In this document: positions 63,701 to 64,000 of the stretch, piece by piece
Layout: each line of letters starts with the position of its first letter
Position numbering within the stretch: position 1 is the first letter of the stretch
Assembly: GCA_023430975.1 (NCBI GenBank)
Contig: JAEYYB010000171.1
Span: 20,781 to 84,780, forward strand
Direction: 5' to 3'
Origin: Bacillota bacterium
Lineage (GTDB): Bacteria > Bacillota > Clostridia > Acetivibrionales > DSM-2933
DNA: 64,000 nucleotides
Translations under genes and position numbers: made by a program
The notes under the pieces: model-generated
Told to the model about the DNA's origin: nothing
The model's database searches: none
The model's input: the letters and a program-made list of their open reading frames with translations, nothing else

Positions 63701-64000
63701 ATATTTTTGACGTAACAATTACGAATGATGCTCCTATAGCATTTTTGGTGGGTATAACAATTGTTACATGGTATGCTAGTGATGCCAACGGTAATACAAG
63801 TACAGCTACACAAAAAGTAGAAGTTGTGGCGTTAACCAATACACCAACAGTAACACCAACACCAACAGCAACGACAACAACACCGACACCAACAGCAACG
63901 ACAACAACACCGACAGAAACACCGACAGCAACAGCAACACCAACAGCAACAGCAACACCAACAGCAACAGCAACACCAACAGCAGCAACAACAACAGCAA
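33727..64000 (+). CDS. Giant secreted multidomain surface protein, at least 10,091 residues (3' end outside window)
   Basis: The frame starts at TTG 33727 (MKKSIRNLLVYLL) 8 nt after GGGGGA, and I read it without a stop to base 64000. A signal peptide (1-28, ...VFA) is followed by a Thr-rich linker (about 35-190). Order after that: FN3; array 1 of four beta-rich modules; three FN3; array 2 of six modules; FN3 domains, a PPC-like domain and mixed FN3/Ig-like domains; CARDB-like domains with two PKD domains (about residues 4580-4670 and 6435-6510); carboxypeptidase-regulatory-like inserts (near 5580 and 7440); a helical region with a permuted metallo-beta-lactamase fold; two HYR-like domains; and a Thr/Pro linker still running at the edge. 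No cohesin, dockerin or SLH domain is seen, so anchoring must lie further on. Likely roles are adhesion or cell-surface scaffolding. Confidence 0.93.
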   Translation, partial: MKKSIRNLLVYLLVFILTFQQVIQVFAAMDLQGSVAIGTVNLNEAIPTSNQMLLDTATNTVTNTPTNIQANTPTSTSEVMQTSISIPASSTPKVSDVTILPTYTQYKPTSTPNQSENNPTNIVSQTPMPTILSSFTPIVVSTANPSVEATPTSASNETPITTQTSIATATPTPIQTTIPTQTPVVKVLPKPEGLSLEIINNSSVKLSWNTITSDTEVKGYEIYRNGIKIGMAEVAEYTDTALAAGTSYNYYIKTCDISDNVSEVSDSLLLVLGTTTINSDVVLNENRVYQSINLTSGKLDLTGHSLYVYGNLNQTGGTVYIDGGRLEVSGNYAIKNPSHYASLTMTNEADYVKVGGSFTQHSYYSHEGLLTAGTMEVKGDFIQDVNSSYWGHPASFKATGTHKVILTGISQQKIRFDSPGSSCFADLENKNTSGSPLVVTGGLSISGKFTNNGYGFGASLNVGSTNWTLTGDEVIEGDLNVSGSTIDLNGKVLRVKGNLNQSGGTIDLKGGSLLVEGNSETNSSGKYTQTGGTMYIDGGRLELSGDYVIKNPSYYTYADLRMTNESDYVKVGGSFTQHSYHSHEGLLTAGTMEVKGDFIQDVNSSYSGHSANFNATGTHKVILTGTSQQKIRFDSPGSSWFADLENKNTSGSPLIVTGGLSVNGKFTNNRSGFSASLNVGSTNWKLTGDEVINGDLNISGSTIDLNGKVLRVKGNLTQTGGTMYIDGGRLEVSGDYVIKNPSYYTYANLKMTNEKDYVKVGGSFTQHSHYNHEGLLTAGAMEVKGDFIQDVNSSYWGHSANFNATGTHKVILTGTSQQKIRFDSPASSWFANLENKNTSGSPLIFSGTFNVCGEFINNGSGLAGPNVGSTNWTLTGDEVIYGDLNISGSTLDLNGKVLKVNGNLTQTGGTMYIDGGRLEVSGDYVIKDPSYYTYANLKMTNEEDYVKVGGSFTQHSYYNHEGLLTAGTMEVKGDFIQDVNSSYSGNSANFNATGTHLVILNGTSIQNIKFDSPAQSYFNKLKIIRSVNNGYKFNTTPVWKELEIYDDEIPTAPDNLKISRKTVSSISLSWSPSYDNVGIKNYEIYRDDKKIGESFSTEYVDNTIEFNKNYKYKVRALDESSFFSDFSSSINAAITDNEAPFKPNNLRLVSKTFTSIKFTWSPSTDNVETVCYEVYRDGAMIGIVDVNEFEDINLLPGETHNYYVYALDDTNNRSEASSIYTETSMVDDEAPSIPQGLKLVSRNDISSSITWSPSTDNFKVASYEVYRNGVKIKDITNADTTKFDDSGLTQLTSYAYTVKAYDVSGNFSEESDPLIFSTAPATVTISTNTVSDQDELYGTVYLTGGTWDLSGKTITIDGDLIQSGGTLYVNGGQLKISGNYSIKSSGYLKMINDADYISVDKNFLMQSDNIIRDNYLNAGTIEVKGDFVQKAGTYYNYGTYARKDNFVPGGTHKVVLSGADIQKIDFQYPGSSYFNILELKNTSEQGVQFISNISLNSLIRHDSKITQSSVGSMNWTLNEDMELDSNLYISGSTVDLNGYKLTVNGNLIQSGGTLYVNGGQLVVNGNYYIRSEIKAADGTLSYGRSTGIIKMQNSDDYVKVLGSFQVQSDNIINDTSLSAGTLEVKGDFVQIAGEFYNYGTFARKNNFAPGGAHKVILSGKEQQKVYFQYPADSYFNILELNNTSKKGIVFENSINVKSLTRNDSIISKISMGAMNWTLYEDTVLDSSLYINGNTLDLNGYSLTVNGDLIQQAGVLNINGGKLTVNGNYYIQSETKAADGTLSYGRSTGIIKMQNSDDYVKVTASFQVQSDNTINDTLLSAGTIEVKGDFVQKAGEFYNYGTYARKNNFAPGGTHKVVLSGTGVQKIEFQNSVDSYFNILEIKNKQGENIKFANPINVICLYTNGAKLQSIKISSKDLKLSEDTVFDSALYLSACTLDLNGYKLTVNGNLVHSGGVLHINGGVLTVKGDYRIQSESISEDGTIVYGRSSGSLKMLNDDDYILVTGSFYTQSDNEHKGALLNTGIIEVKGDFVQKTGQFYNYGTYDRKNNFAPEGVHRVILSGTDLQKVDFQNSGDSYFNVLELKNTSEAGVRFIKSLNTKSLIRNDSKISKLSVSSMNWSLIEDTVIDCSLYFSGATIDLNGHKLAIIGDLIHSGGAVNINGGQLYINGDYRIQSESSSEDGTLVYGRSSGYLKMTNPSDYIRVSGSFFIQSDNAINNEILKEGVIEVKGDIVQKTGLYYSYGYYDRKNNFAPGGNHKIILSGADVQNINFQNSVESYFNILELKNYSKGGIVFNSSFNAKSFISNNCNITMKSISSMDWKLSQDAAIHGDVYLLGNTLDLNGHKLTINGKFIQSSGVLSVNGGSLIVNGDYRIQTESKASDGTTTYGKGYGLLKMLNAHDYVLINGSFYIQSGDVNGSSALSAGVLEVKGDFIQLTGQYYSYGTYDRRNNFTPGGSHKVVLSGNDVQNVNFQNPNDSFINILQITKLIETGYTFSKTPLWKQLVYDVEAPSIPLELKTTSVSEISITLSWAASTDNDGVAGYEIYRDGSLASYVKNTEFTDIGLTPGKEYIYKIRAVDAGHNVSEFSDEITVSTLPDAEKPSKPGNLSAYYIDTDVYLGWTASTDNVGVTRYDIYRNDEFIGSTLSTEYKDSDLKLNKKYIYTVKAFDAADNWADASVEIVLSDDHSNDMVDATDIEIGEDASGTINYRGDIDWFKFTTTNAGYYSLTGKGITDIVGNIFKADGTLMESGKGIGDRLTITGVFEANTEYYIKINYLSSFSTGVYTIKVSELDNEPPKAPTGLAASKKSSVSISLKWDSATDNTGILGYKLYRDGILIKDTTSTEFNDTGLNPETSYTYTVRAYDHIKNLSIESDALTETTEKDTDAPSIPTGLKISSVIRSQNDTGTKVSVKLVWSPSTDNVKVGGYEIYRDGVSIGTTDKNDYLDSDAVISESNIYKYTIKAYDTSNNYSADSLAVTFDNEPPTAPTELKEIDKTEKSVVLSWKLSTDSIGIVGYEVCRDGIKVGTSTTNSFTANGLVPDKTYIFKVCAFDAQGNISDSSNEITVTTTIDTEKPSTPKNLRLVSKTDTTVTIAWDASTDNVALGGYEILKDGVSAGTTVAASYKFEGLVPDTEYKFTVKAFDTSNNVSDESDVFRAAPKLPSEPTNLELVEKPYSIVLSWSSTDSDVTGYKVYKGTGEEDLKFWTNSSSNSIELTGLNGGTTVYFKVSSVDKWGNESIKSAAISGTTLIDSIAPSVSSFEPQDNYRSSGKIILKVSGSDNYTIDKFIFEYSAEDGENWISIGESYAVYNGSTKEYQTDLSWNTIGLTGNYTVRAIAKDKGGNESEPFTRRIIIDNTAPDAPTNVSAVVSSGKIHVKWSPVKAEDVSSYSVYRKISGTSDNYSLMTTVKASIFEYIDYNVDPGKTYIYCITATDDLKNESIRSEEVQITAGDFAPDLSIAPKVVKPADEIKITGQGFKPSETVEIYIDDSTFLFNTRSDSTGNISASWKYLKNVSPGSHSIKLKGQQSLTEVTASFIAEFSLLNPPAGIEAKAGECEVVLSWQEVDNASFYRLYRKTGDEELVRILDNIKGTTVRDIPVKSGVTYYYQLASVDIYGNEGSLSDSVEAIPLVDSTKPAISIFNASRNGETLKLTTVSKDNMGVASMKFYFRLSSGEWKEIATLTTIPEMNKSVSLGYDWNTASLKEDGKYEVKAVAYDEAGNFSDDKIVSITIKNTKPLPPQEINAVGGQLRIDINWTQVDDNDFLKYRLYRRVNGGEYILIRETTLRSFQDNAVTSGKSYEYKVTVVDTYGHESDGAVTGVVSALADTTAPEIKNLMPASGSRIKGIVNISAIASDNVALSKVDFLYSAKINGVETWLALGSAVSGTVSWDTVSTVQDGLCEIKVVAKDTSGNTSELKASYVVDNTAPDAPVITAQPQELKVSLTWKPVGAADDLDHYNVYRASGINSEYTLIGSTSDTIFVDAKANYGVENFYKVTSVDKSGNESSASNIASCVPGKDTTPPVIDKFLPAEGTALRGNVSFTVHAKDNINVKSYKLEIRKVDENNLPVGDGEWQLVSSLENQGSNDVKFVLDTTSVGENNIYKYPDGSYQIKVTAADGENNYTQNVYSYVITNDPPSPPEKIYVEAGEWQLIVSWSPVLRPDFSHYVLYRKEGKTGTWEKILNATTSNAYIDRMLDPSKEYYYAVSVVNDLNRESAMTRDYSNDANISDDIKIHSLQETSVPVVREVKPGELSHIGNSVKLEAYVDAKVSVKVRYEYSYLGESETSVITGKETWQLIGVDDNPVYRSSNYDGFIEDYINGNLTSYKNYLSGFVSYCQWDTSDLASGSYAVRVTAINTANKESSALKRYIVDRIPPAKPTSLQVSDPKIGGQLDLHWNRNTEADIDGYKVFRSETNGGPYELIGNTKGFTFNDKNVENGKIYYYVVKAYDQSGNESVSSAQAAGKASAIIDLSIKDIKPSPASPAYDRKAIITVVVENQGYASAKGKVELYVKDNIKEWSLIDTKNVEIRGANHYEAVFEWTPISINKLAEVKAVVTTTDSTTESNGENNIKIVEVNINQPPTAVVECKEWVYSGDNYILNGAIGTNGQLSKDSDGKIIWYRWNLGDGTSKEGAQVTHVYQMPGTYNITLTVCDNDGAESSTTATVDVRDNRPDLSVNDITWNPSDPSEQDVVNITAEIANTGKGANRMGFLVGFYIDNQYIGYTRVDKNIEVGETIKVPYTWVATPGVHVLKVVANDILDILKETDKTNNSKTVAMTTKQVNFPDVAVDSVTYVADGENLISEMPFAYRAKISNIGTANAEKFNVSLYIDEKWVEKQNINLLKPGAETFVTFIVKPSAGSHEITVKADDPSPVLKELQKENNQSSIVTPEFTVSYPKLSLAGLSWMPQESVITEGTSLTFTTKVSNDSTTDITHEFDVDFIVDGQKFKTVTIEKLGAGEVADVTARWTALPGAHKIKVCADSDNIVTEEGTVSVIEADIPLIRLIYPDLYISDVTWSPTNIKYGDQVTFIARVSNQSVTSIFKNFNVSLYMDGKQVAGKTVNGLRGHSTAIVDLTWKANLLGSHNFKIVIDNEKALILEPLQEGLKRVEEGSINISDSLMMEAHPNNDEADSGFMSSLFIADDNLIPVSVKVTKASSNGMLLGTEDGIRATYSLERGNEKVSGELGFDKVSRTFKANIPISNLGVGNYILTLEAGDGVEILTSTCNISIMPETIATIDTDKEQYQFGQPVHINGSIRLADGTPLAQEKIVLDLQLEPRLREPVEVSTKNGGRYLATWHGEHILQLETDDNGRFTYDFYPAFGEAGLWHANVFAYKRGLGAGASTDFNIIGMVAVPSSVSITSTKNSRFSKVVNIRNASDEGGKTLTGINAVLVALNPNNKVVATIDSTNLKSTLAPGETTGVVVNFNAPSDADDTAEYRIDFSSSEGAVASAAVKLNLRPAVPMPITDPRGIEVGLNPGNSIVRTIKLTNKGMGNMKGIKLESPSRLPWITAGNLSKTELAPGESATFEILINPSADIPLGEYQDKVIVTDGKYSSTVTVAAEISSAQSGSVSFIVSDDTGVRVPNAEVNLIGKQPFVQVKDGKEVIYYQHFYGRTDANGVVVFENKPLGEYDYSVQASAHKSIKGIAYVMPKTDASIVNVTMEMIPVQIEWTVKPTTIQDKYDIKLEMTFGANIPKPYFGYVPPWVNIPKQITDPMIVEATVVNCGLVAITDVTASVMREKSNDTGISIVGGGYIGEIPAHGSAKIKLLIQPGYYNLTSGKNKATGIPYNAILLHGYYVSFDRDTGLPVDPPEEVNGNIALYNPSEQKVTIKASMPSGETVTEEIGLPSDGGIEEVDYLIDRDNGGRPTLPESGQSGKGVYEIVTLSLDQTATLERQAFNATLKVSNGYVAYALQNLSVKVVVTDKDGKDVTGNNFIIATGLNGIENLDGSSSLLPGKRITADWQIIPGDGLGGTNPEGEKYYAKAVLSYFVNGLYVETQTNAEEITIVPQPKIKLNYYLPHKVVANQPFKLGVTAENIGDGIAKNLVIDSGQLNIKSNQAGLLTKFEILGTSFGSSTESSFRLNLGDIDPHSQVTGYWIIKWSMYEEKEDAEPLEGEFRDFKASLHHQDYKGVQLNPLIVGVTTEIIGKDNLKLTNDDDVSYTLIDKDYTGIPNYLINLKTGMKLPIYVPQTLNVTKQPDPNDCTLKFKVPVIEGDPDDQGMPRYQVLMLKAPENYSTIRSVERESFVKGEDKRLLSLANSWMDYGNIYIVDEIPVSKEKPADSANVQARYYYPSSYTIDFSSGAVISSVESAQIYYTESEEMKPQYAYYDIGHYIDEGMTTSVRAEVTNKGKAVESGIVEFFAKRANEKTETKIGQATFSGLHPYNSKYVYTTWTPEKGGKYTLIARIKDSNTKDGYGETSATINYRPIAETCADFSADVLTMAYFDGSRSYDKDGYIQAFIWDFGDGESGVGVRPGHKYLHSGTYKVKLTVIDNNNAESSQEMQVTINETRADLRIRQLTIDQEAPKEGEKVKITGTIENAGYSDTKKPFIVGFYVDNKYVNYKRITDNIAPGEMKEVTFEWTNTKGNHIVTLIANDIGHPVDEADFDNNQKSRPINVSQAFFPNIKVDEFTSNVSFDDTLDWNQKIEFTANISNEGNTSTGSFNVAFYVDDYLVGTKAIQDLDYKNGANKSKVTFSWNLKDEGTHTCKVVADGPLAHVIETDKSDNIKEIKVSSVKLRYPDLKVESLSISPDNGKLDAGQSVIINALLTNDGYSTSSKQCKIAFFADGRYLGAKDVGIIPKGGSTFVSYTWDRPINGTKSIEAYVDYNNDIHEVSDENNKLKYTVTTPMNINLPDLVIESINTEPSTGTAMFADEVTTKISLRNTGTAYIKTPFSTALYVNKKLVGKFETKESLAPGQSTSGTVTWTADILPTAPEYELTAYGDVYTKLILSNRSNATKTAYYKVKSEVIVEPDALNSAYTLKEMPEFKLKVNSTDEPGVPLTPNKGVKARIYIYKGLPDADGKSVGEAVYNQDMVYNELEGKYTSVVDIENIGIVEPGQYTVEYEVKADSHEKKVCRVLKLVNDYIITVDTVKQTFAANEPVEISGMVTGSDGKTPLASVNVKVIVVGEEEWKFDTITDENGKFSYNFEVRKGYGGSYSLKASARYDEAQKMSNSQVFYIEGPVLTLTNTIGVTAGYSNTVSVTLINIGTLPITGITVNKVFGEGSDGLTAEFQGELPESLDTGKLLELKLKISAGAQTVSGVKTLELNVKCKEGYTYKAQLTVTIEEPKPKSRIDIGGGIEINENALTSADYIVGAFKKQKIASSLRQGSTDTQVIHIMNSGNAPIRDIRVTPPATLPWVTITTSGTQLVEPVSKGLSIRDSNSHANILVHISPTDAVQPGIYEDYISITSNAGESKVPVMINVGASSVGTFVIQVLDEDSAPINDAVLELSGPISAEGKRDSNVYRGTFQGDAMYKFENIPAGNYIAKVMAPYCKELECNFDVQALIELEPQKVYLEKMPFTLELSTESIVDTMNLDFENGNTEPVYNQVMKPEGAKPELISSFPGYEMYDSDMSLNMSELISIKNSSDSGIIYDVQAKLKTGNTYLPKDAISLIKGGSDSATLDLGNFSAKDIKDFFIYVNDDKMCDIVKIQETDTPGKYTVIPPEGMTQKRINGWISDYSLWKDDGRAVTSAVYNAVDGTYTITLNPCNDGTYVTPTPKINKFYERVNFDFELELTGKVLNMFNMEEAVKLSIPVRLHFVPYLAFGDETDPRDEESIRVKAAFNPLRFKDMESLKVNEYSENFLRKMGKSSVETPEALGTALGSFDFSQDTVLADESFNADFSLFNPSDFQYINGADIELLITDMELDSEGQLPVGAKVLNDKFNISLIQKIKDNEGKSTSKICNEDSVNIDTIAPGSKLNVIFNILRKSVTNNEDEENVYNKKAYLYVKYNFTKDDETFSGYTKSKAVEIEPPAKIYLSYEFKKTQDNLYEVTVKATNAGLGRARGLKLLPPVISSSEHVVLLEGKVEGGQWEKNISCLNFGDIGPNQTATGYYHLVVSGDIDLAQSISFKVLDENSSGKVLLTPLTYNQVETFDFSHLRNELTRLKNNISGQGGLLDKSTEDLSRAMYESLEYVNSLDEARRGTAVLDILNSGFGMIYSSINFFLSAKDIAKMYVNGKYGSGSGSAQSAKTAVSIGNSKVISKVNKALDTVNKISDAVNKAIALKSAYDGIIKLFTEAKSKLDLSLVQKINKVVNKYTKVYVTSDDKAGFVLQELEDYVESKKQESGIVKDGNVIYLSKDFVEKWKQDKNYTNITENGKIYKVDGKIYLTEENCKVLESMDPTSDNKSVVQIDVARKRLNETEETLKKSNEYTQELIERCSKYYSDGNNALDLEMEIVEDVAKAEADPQIYQDGNVVYITEEYIDKWKLENGKTPAETEVKKPYKDGNVLYIFGDYLDLDADNTSEAQAALEKTKAKLKPALDEIQRAMDVQDEAFYNEVSGKIDKTLGIINSTLSLCQNIVDLNKAVDEIELIRRNLDQFINEANQALGAENPAVNTELETEPDEEEEEREEQKYGEYSVLFEGDAHVESEMALLERLTATNSLDKLDSDLLKVAHHGSQSSTDSTFLQQVTPDESVISVGENNEYDHPADTTISKLENIGSQVYRTDENGTVETEIYDELTNQLVAKVTVFDVDQGDCILVEAGGNRMLIDGGSGKGIYPLKAADFSRIDAIDSLKYLVITHPDSDHYNYLNKRLFLQNPGRPISVTGKVFIPEVDNTVTTPAYNTFEQNIKSRYSGQCEVAGSNMVGETVYLDDSNQVAFEFLGPVKNFYNDPDLRYKSEKSNNSSIILKMTYKPQNQLMMSPDESGTGSGYAAPNNGIRIVTHYWVKEGDTMVRKQDVRKLIGSGTINIKDIAQYINKSQENSVFVKNMGNYKNWISNALGSMKDLNINNMDSVREKLKTLLEQIAAAKKQSGGNSTFDVQKELDEIIKGMPDGNDARNIYIIQCILGLEEYKILTTTNMYNAYVKYLEEDHNIDEGFDDLQDYSDISPDIKLSKEYITKSVGSIKDVSDALMNEAIEIVENYIYNSEDAPSYYPTKVLLKYFNDLNEQIESIVGKQGDRKEGFGQYKNINVFNSLGDEVHPENKDLTVMKEQYIKLLKDSIDGYETIVDRWNLNITKAGLYSVNAILQPYNYVMGLNPIGSLLTLPTTYYYSKAIGAVNSAEMSIYKEENSKNGIISEDLANMVINTGLTFNREIGISESANNLIRNIDKWRKIDPPIPVEPVSISVQDITINDGEKRGIGEAVVVLKNVHTGDVSALVNMDIYGGKLKYGSYSSDPVSIKPGETVVIKIPFEAQRSSLIDIVGYRSFVTVSLSEPGTMSLGDPKGPYISHFYAGTEEQLNALRSNIKVVQPLGGMLDGGEDAEEFYTAANNAQEIKIVMASKDSSKMQLHLYDKSGNHMGYVSGDGYKNSIPESEVISMRNNNDTIVIRNPHNGPYRVVVRQPEGENEEEYSLEVTELANIGAIPDVDLPKVIISNTQKAEFTVNILESSYQNKIDKVEIQTGEFKDINGKNVPIIKNSFKAMNGTDLSSGIQSGIPAGMAAVVKCGVEFGENMPDGIYNGKIKVSVKGINLNPDFGRYLSVTDSVYGWKYTGREGSPYSEEYSEYSIDIPVTIIIETSVPNGPQVSSVEKRVYDGRYYAYIEGTSQEDCFAEVYVDGELSDKVLVGSDKKFSFKFELASENHNIEIISRNAIGTRSTSSYTTVISGLDNEGPVITPVTPKNGEHINKQPHEIVFTVSDNQSNISSDFIKVFIDKVCIAPDKLVNIGTDKWKVLISPVSDGTHSVTASVYDENGNISTANWSFIVDTVQPVLMVPANKTVEATAIKTPVAIGQATATDLFDVTITNNAPDSYSIGTTDVTWTAKDVNGNVSTAVQKIVVVDTTKPVLTVPADVETKATGEKTLVDIGRANATDIFDVTITNDAPIAFLVGITIVTWYASDANGNTSTATQKVEVVALTNTPTVTPTPTATTTTPTPTATTTTPTETPTATATPTATATPTATATPTAATTTA
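34561..36840 (+). repeat. Array 1: four near-identical beta-rich modules in the giant protein
   Basis: The motif EVKGDFIQ recurs with its Glu codon at 34852, 35503, 36070 and 36634 (spacings 651, 567 and 564 bp). The first spacing is longer because of an extra ~28-residue QSGGT-type strand pair. Units share long stretches of DNA with few differences, so the array expanded recently or is kept uniform by gene conversion. Each unit has strands of the type GGTMYIDGGRLEVSGDY, DYVKVGGSF and GTHKVILTG, which suggests a right-handed beta-solenoid. Confidence 0.85.
36871..37680 (+). other. Three FN3 domains between the two module arrays
   Basis: Three units of about 90 residues each show the FN3 pattern: W-S-P-S (T/Y) D-N, Y-E-(V/I)-Y-R-D/N-G and Y-x-(V/Y)-x-A-x-D. 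They start PTAPDNLKI, APFKPNNLRL and APSIPQGLKL. Confidence 0.85.
37690..41220 (+). repeat. Array 2: six diverged beta-rich modules with an exact 603-bp period
   Basis: The Glu codon of EVKGD(F/I) falls at 37990, 38593, 39196, 39799, 40402 and 41005, exactly 603 bp (201 residues) apart each time. The modules are clearly related to array 1 but have an added Y-N-Y-G-T-Y-x-R-K-N-N-F segment. Sequence between units has diverged while length has not. Confidence 0.88.
41231..47130 (+). other. FN3/Ig-like domain tract of the giant protein, including a PPC-like domain
   Basis: It holds about a dozen or more FN3 units (repeated APSxPxxL, WxxSTDN, YEIYRDG) mixed with Ig-like domains (SDNVALSKVDFLYS type). 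A PPC-like domain at about 41790-42095 shows GDIDWFKFTT and YYIKINY. The PPC-like call rests on the DxDWFxF and YxL/I motifs. Confidence 0.7.
47140..54640 (+). other. CARDB-like and PKD domain tract of the giant protein
   Basis: Repeated CARDB-type patterns (PDLxVxxI...NxGxxxxxxFxVxFYVD...) occur around 47140-49050 and 53275-54640. Two PKD domains are at about 47455-47740 (WNLGDGT, HVYQMPGTYNITLTV) and 53030-53265 (WDFGDGE, HKYLHSGTYKVKLTV). Between them lie unassigned beta-rich domains. Confidence 0.7.
58030..61640 (+). other. Helical region of the giant protein enclosing the permuted metallo-beta-lactamase fold
   Basis: Unlike the beta-rich rest, 58030-59485 and about 60480-61640 encode long amphipathic and acidic helices (AQSAKTAVSIGNSKVIS, LEKTKAKLKPALDEIQRAM, an EEEEEREEQ run). 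A short module KDGNV(I/V)Y(L/I)...(D/E)KWK occurs at 58633 and 59000 and in a partial form at 59100. Confidence 0.65.
59485..60345 (+). other. Circularly permuted ComEC/Rec2-type metallo-beta-lactamase domain
   Basis: The C-terminal half of the fold comes first: FEGDAH (residues 8597-8602), LLKVAHHGSQSST with HH at 8630-8631, VISVGENNEYDHP and VYRTDENGT. The N-terminal half follows: VFDVDQGDCILVE, LIDGG, VITHPDSDHYNYL with His8757, and NNSSIILKMTY. In ComEC-like proteins the order is the reverse. All metal-ligand motifs (THxDxDH, GDA, HHGS) are present once each. Predicted to be a secreted hydrolase or a structural relic. Confidence 0.72.
63100..63831 (+). other. Ig-like and two HYR-like domains near the window end
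   Basis: Two units starting (L/V)xVPAxxTxEA and VPADVETKATG contain the HYR pattern ATDxFDVTITNxAP...G-x-T-x-V-T-W-x-A-x-D-x-N-G-N. An Ig-like domain (about 63100-63390) precedes them. Confidence 0.7.
63832..64000 (+). repeat. Thr/Pro/Ala low-complexity linker
   Basis: Codons are almost only ACA/ACG, CCA/CCG and GCA, giving TPTATATPTATATP-type sequence to the last base. Such linkers usually separate modules, so more domains should follow. Confidence 0.9.

Noticed and set aside
1..64000. tRNA, rRNA, integrase, IS transposase or prophage genes
   Set aside because: I looked for their usual motifs and frames and saw none. The only mobile elements are short non-coding palindromes.

Overview
The window looks like the chromosome of an anaerobic, cellulolytic, cellulosome-forming clostridium with low-GC DNA. 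Two of the three plant-cell-wall enzymes end in an X-module plus dockerin resembling the type II dockerin that closes the scaffoldin CipA in Clostridium thermocellum. Such dockerins on enzymes are known from Pseudobacteroides (Bacteroides) cellulosolvens, so that lineage is my best guess. It is an inference from domain style, not from a database match.

Region 1 (1-12.3 kb, all minus strand): a cell-wall degradation block. It holds a multimodular GH10 xylanase with an internal NodB-type (CE4) deacetylase domain, cut by the left window edge; an orphan MalG-type sugar ABC permease; a second GH10 xylanase with three N-terminal CBMs; and a GH9-CBM3c endoglucanase. The last two end in X-dockerin.

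Region 2 (13.0-23.8 kb, plus strand): a secondary-lipid or polyketide locus. It starts with two broken genes, a 5'-truncated ketoacyl-ACP synthase III and a 3'-truncated acyl-AMP ligase. Then come an intact 2792-residue iterative type I PKS (KS-AT-KS-ACP-ACP-ACP-KR-DH) and an overlapping Sfp-type phosphopantetheinyl transferase. All three ACP domains carry Thr where the phosphopantetheine Ser should be. Near-identical 105-bp palindromic mobile elements lie on both sides of the ligase remnant, and one of them ends its reading frame.

Region 3 (24.1-33.2 kb): a soluble biotin transcarboxylase operon (carboxyltransferase, small gamma-like protein, biotin carrier, 5S-like carboxyltransferase) with a clear sigma-A promoter and a strong terminator. 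Housekeeping genes follow: a small membrane protein, a CapA-family protein, an RpiR-family regulator, a YhiN/HI0933 flavoprotein and a one-TM protein.

Region 4 (33.7-64.0 kb): one open reading frame that starts at 33727 and is still open at the window end, at least 10,091 codons. It encodes a secreted surface protein. In order it has a signal peptide, a Thr-rich linker, an FN3 domain, two arrays of a ~190-201 residue beta-rich module (4 and 6 copies) separated by FN3 domains, many FN3/Ig-like domains, a PPC-like domain, CARDB-like and PKD domains, a helical region around a circularly permuted ComEC-type metallo-beta-lactamase fold, HYR-like domains and a Thr/Pro linker.

Two families of short palindromic repeats (A, ~105 bp; B, core ~52 bp) are scattered between genes from 4.8 to 33.6 kb.
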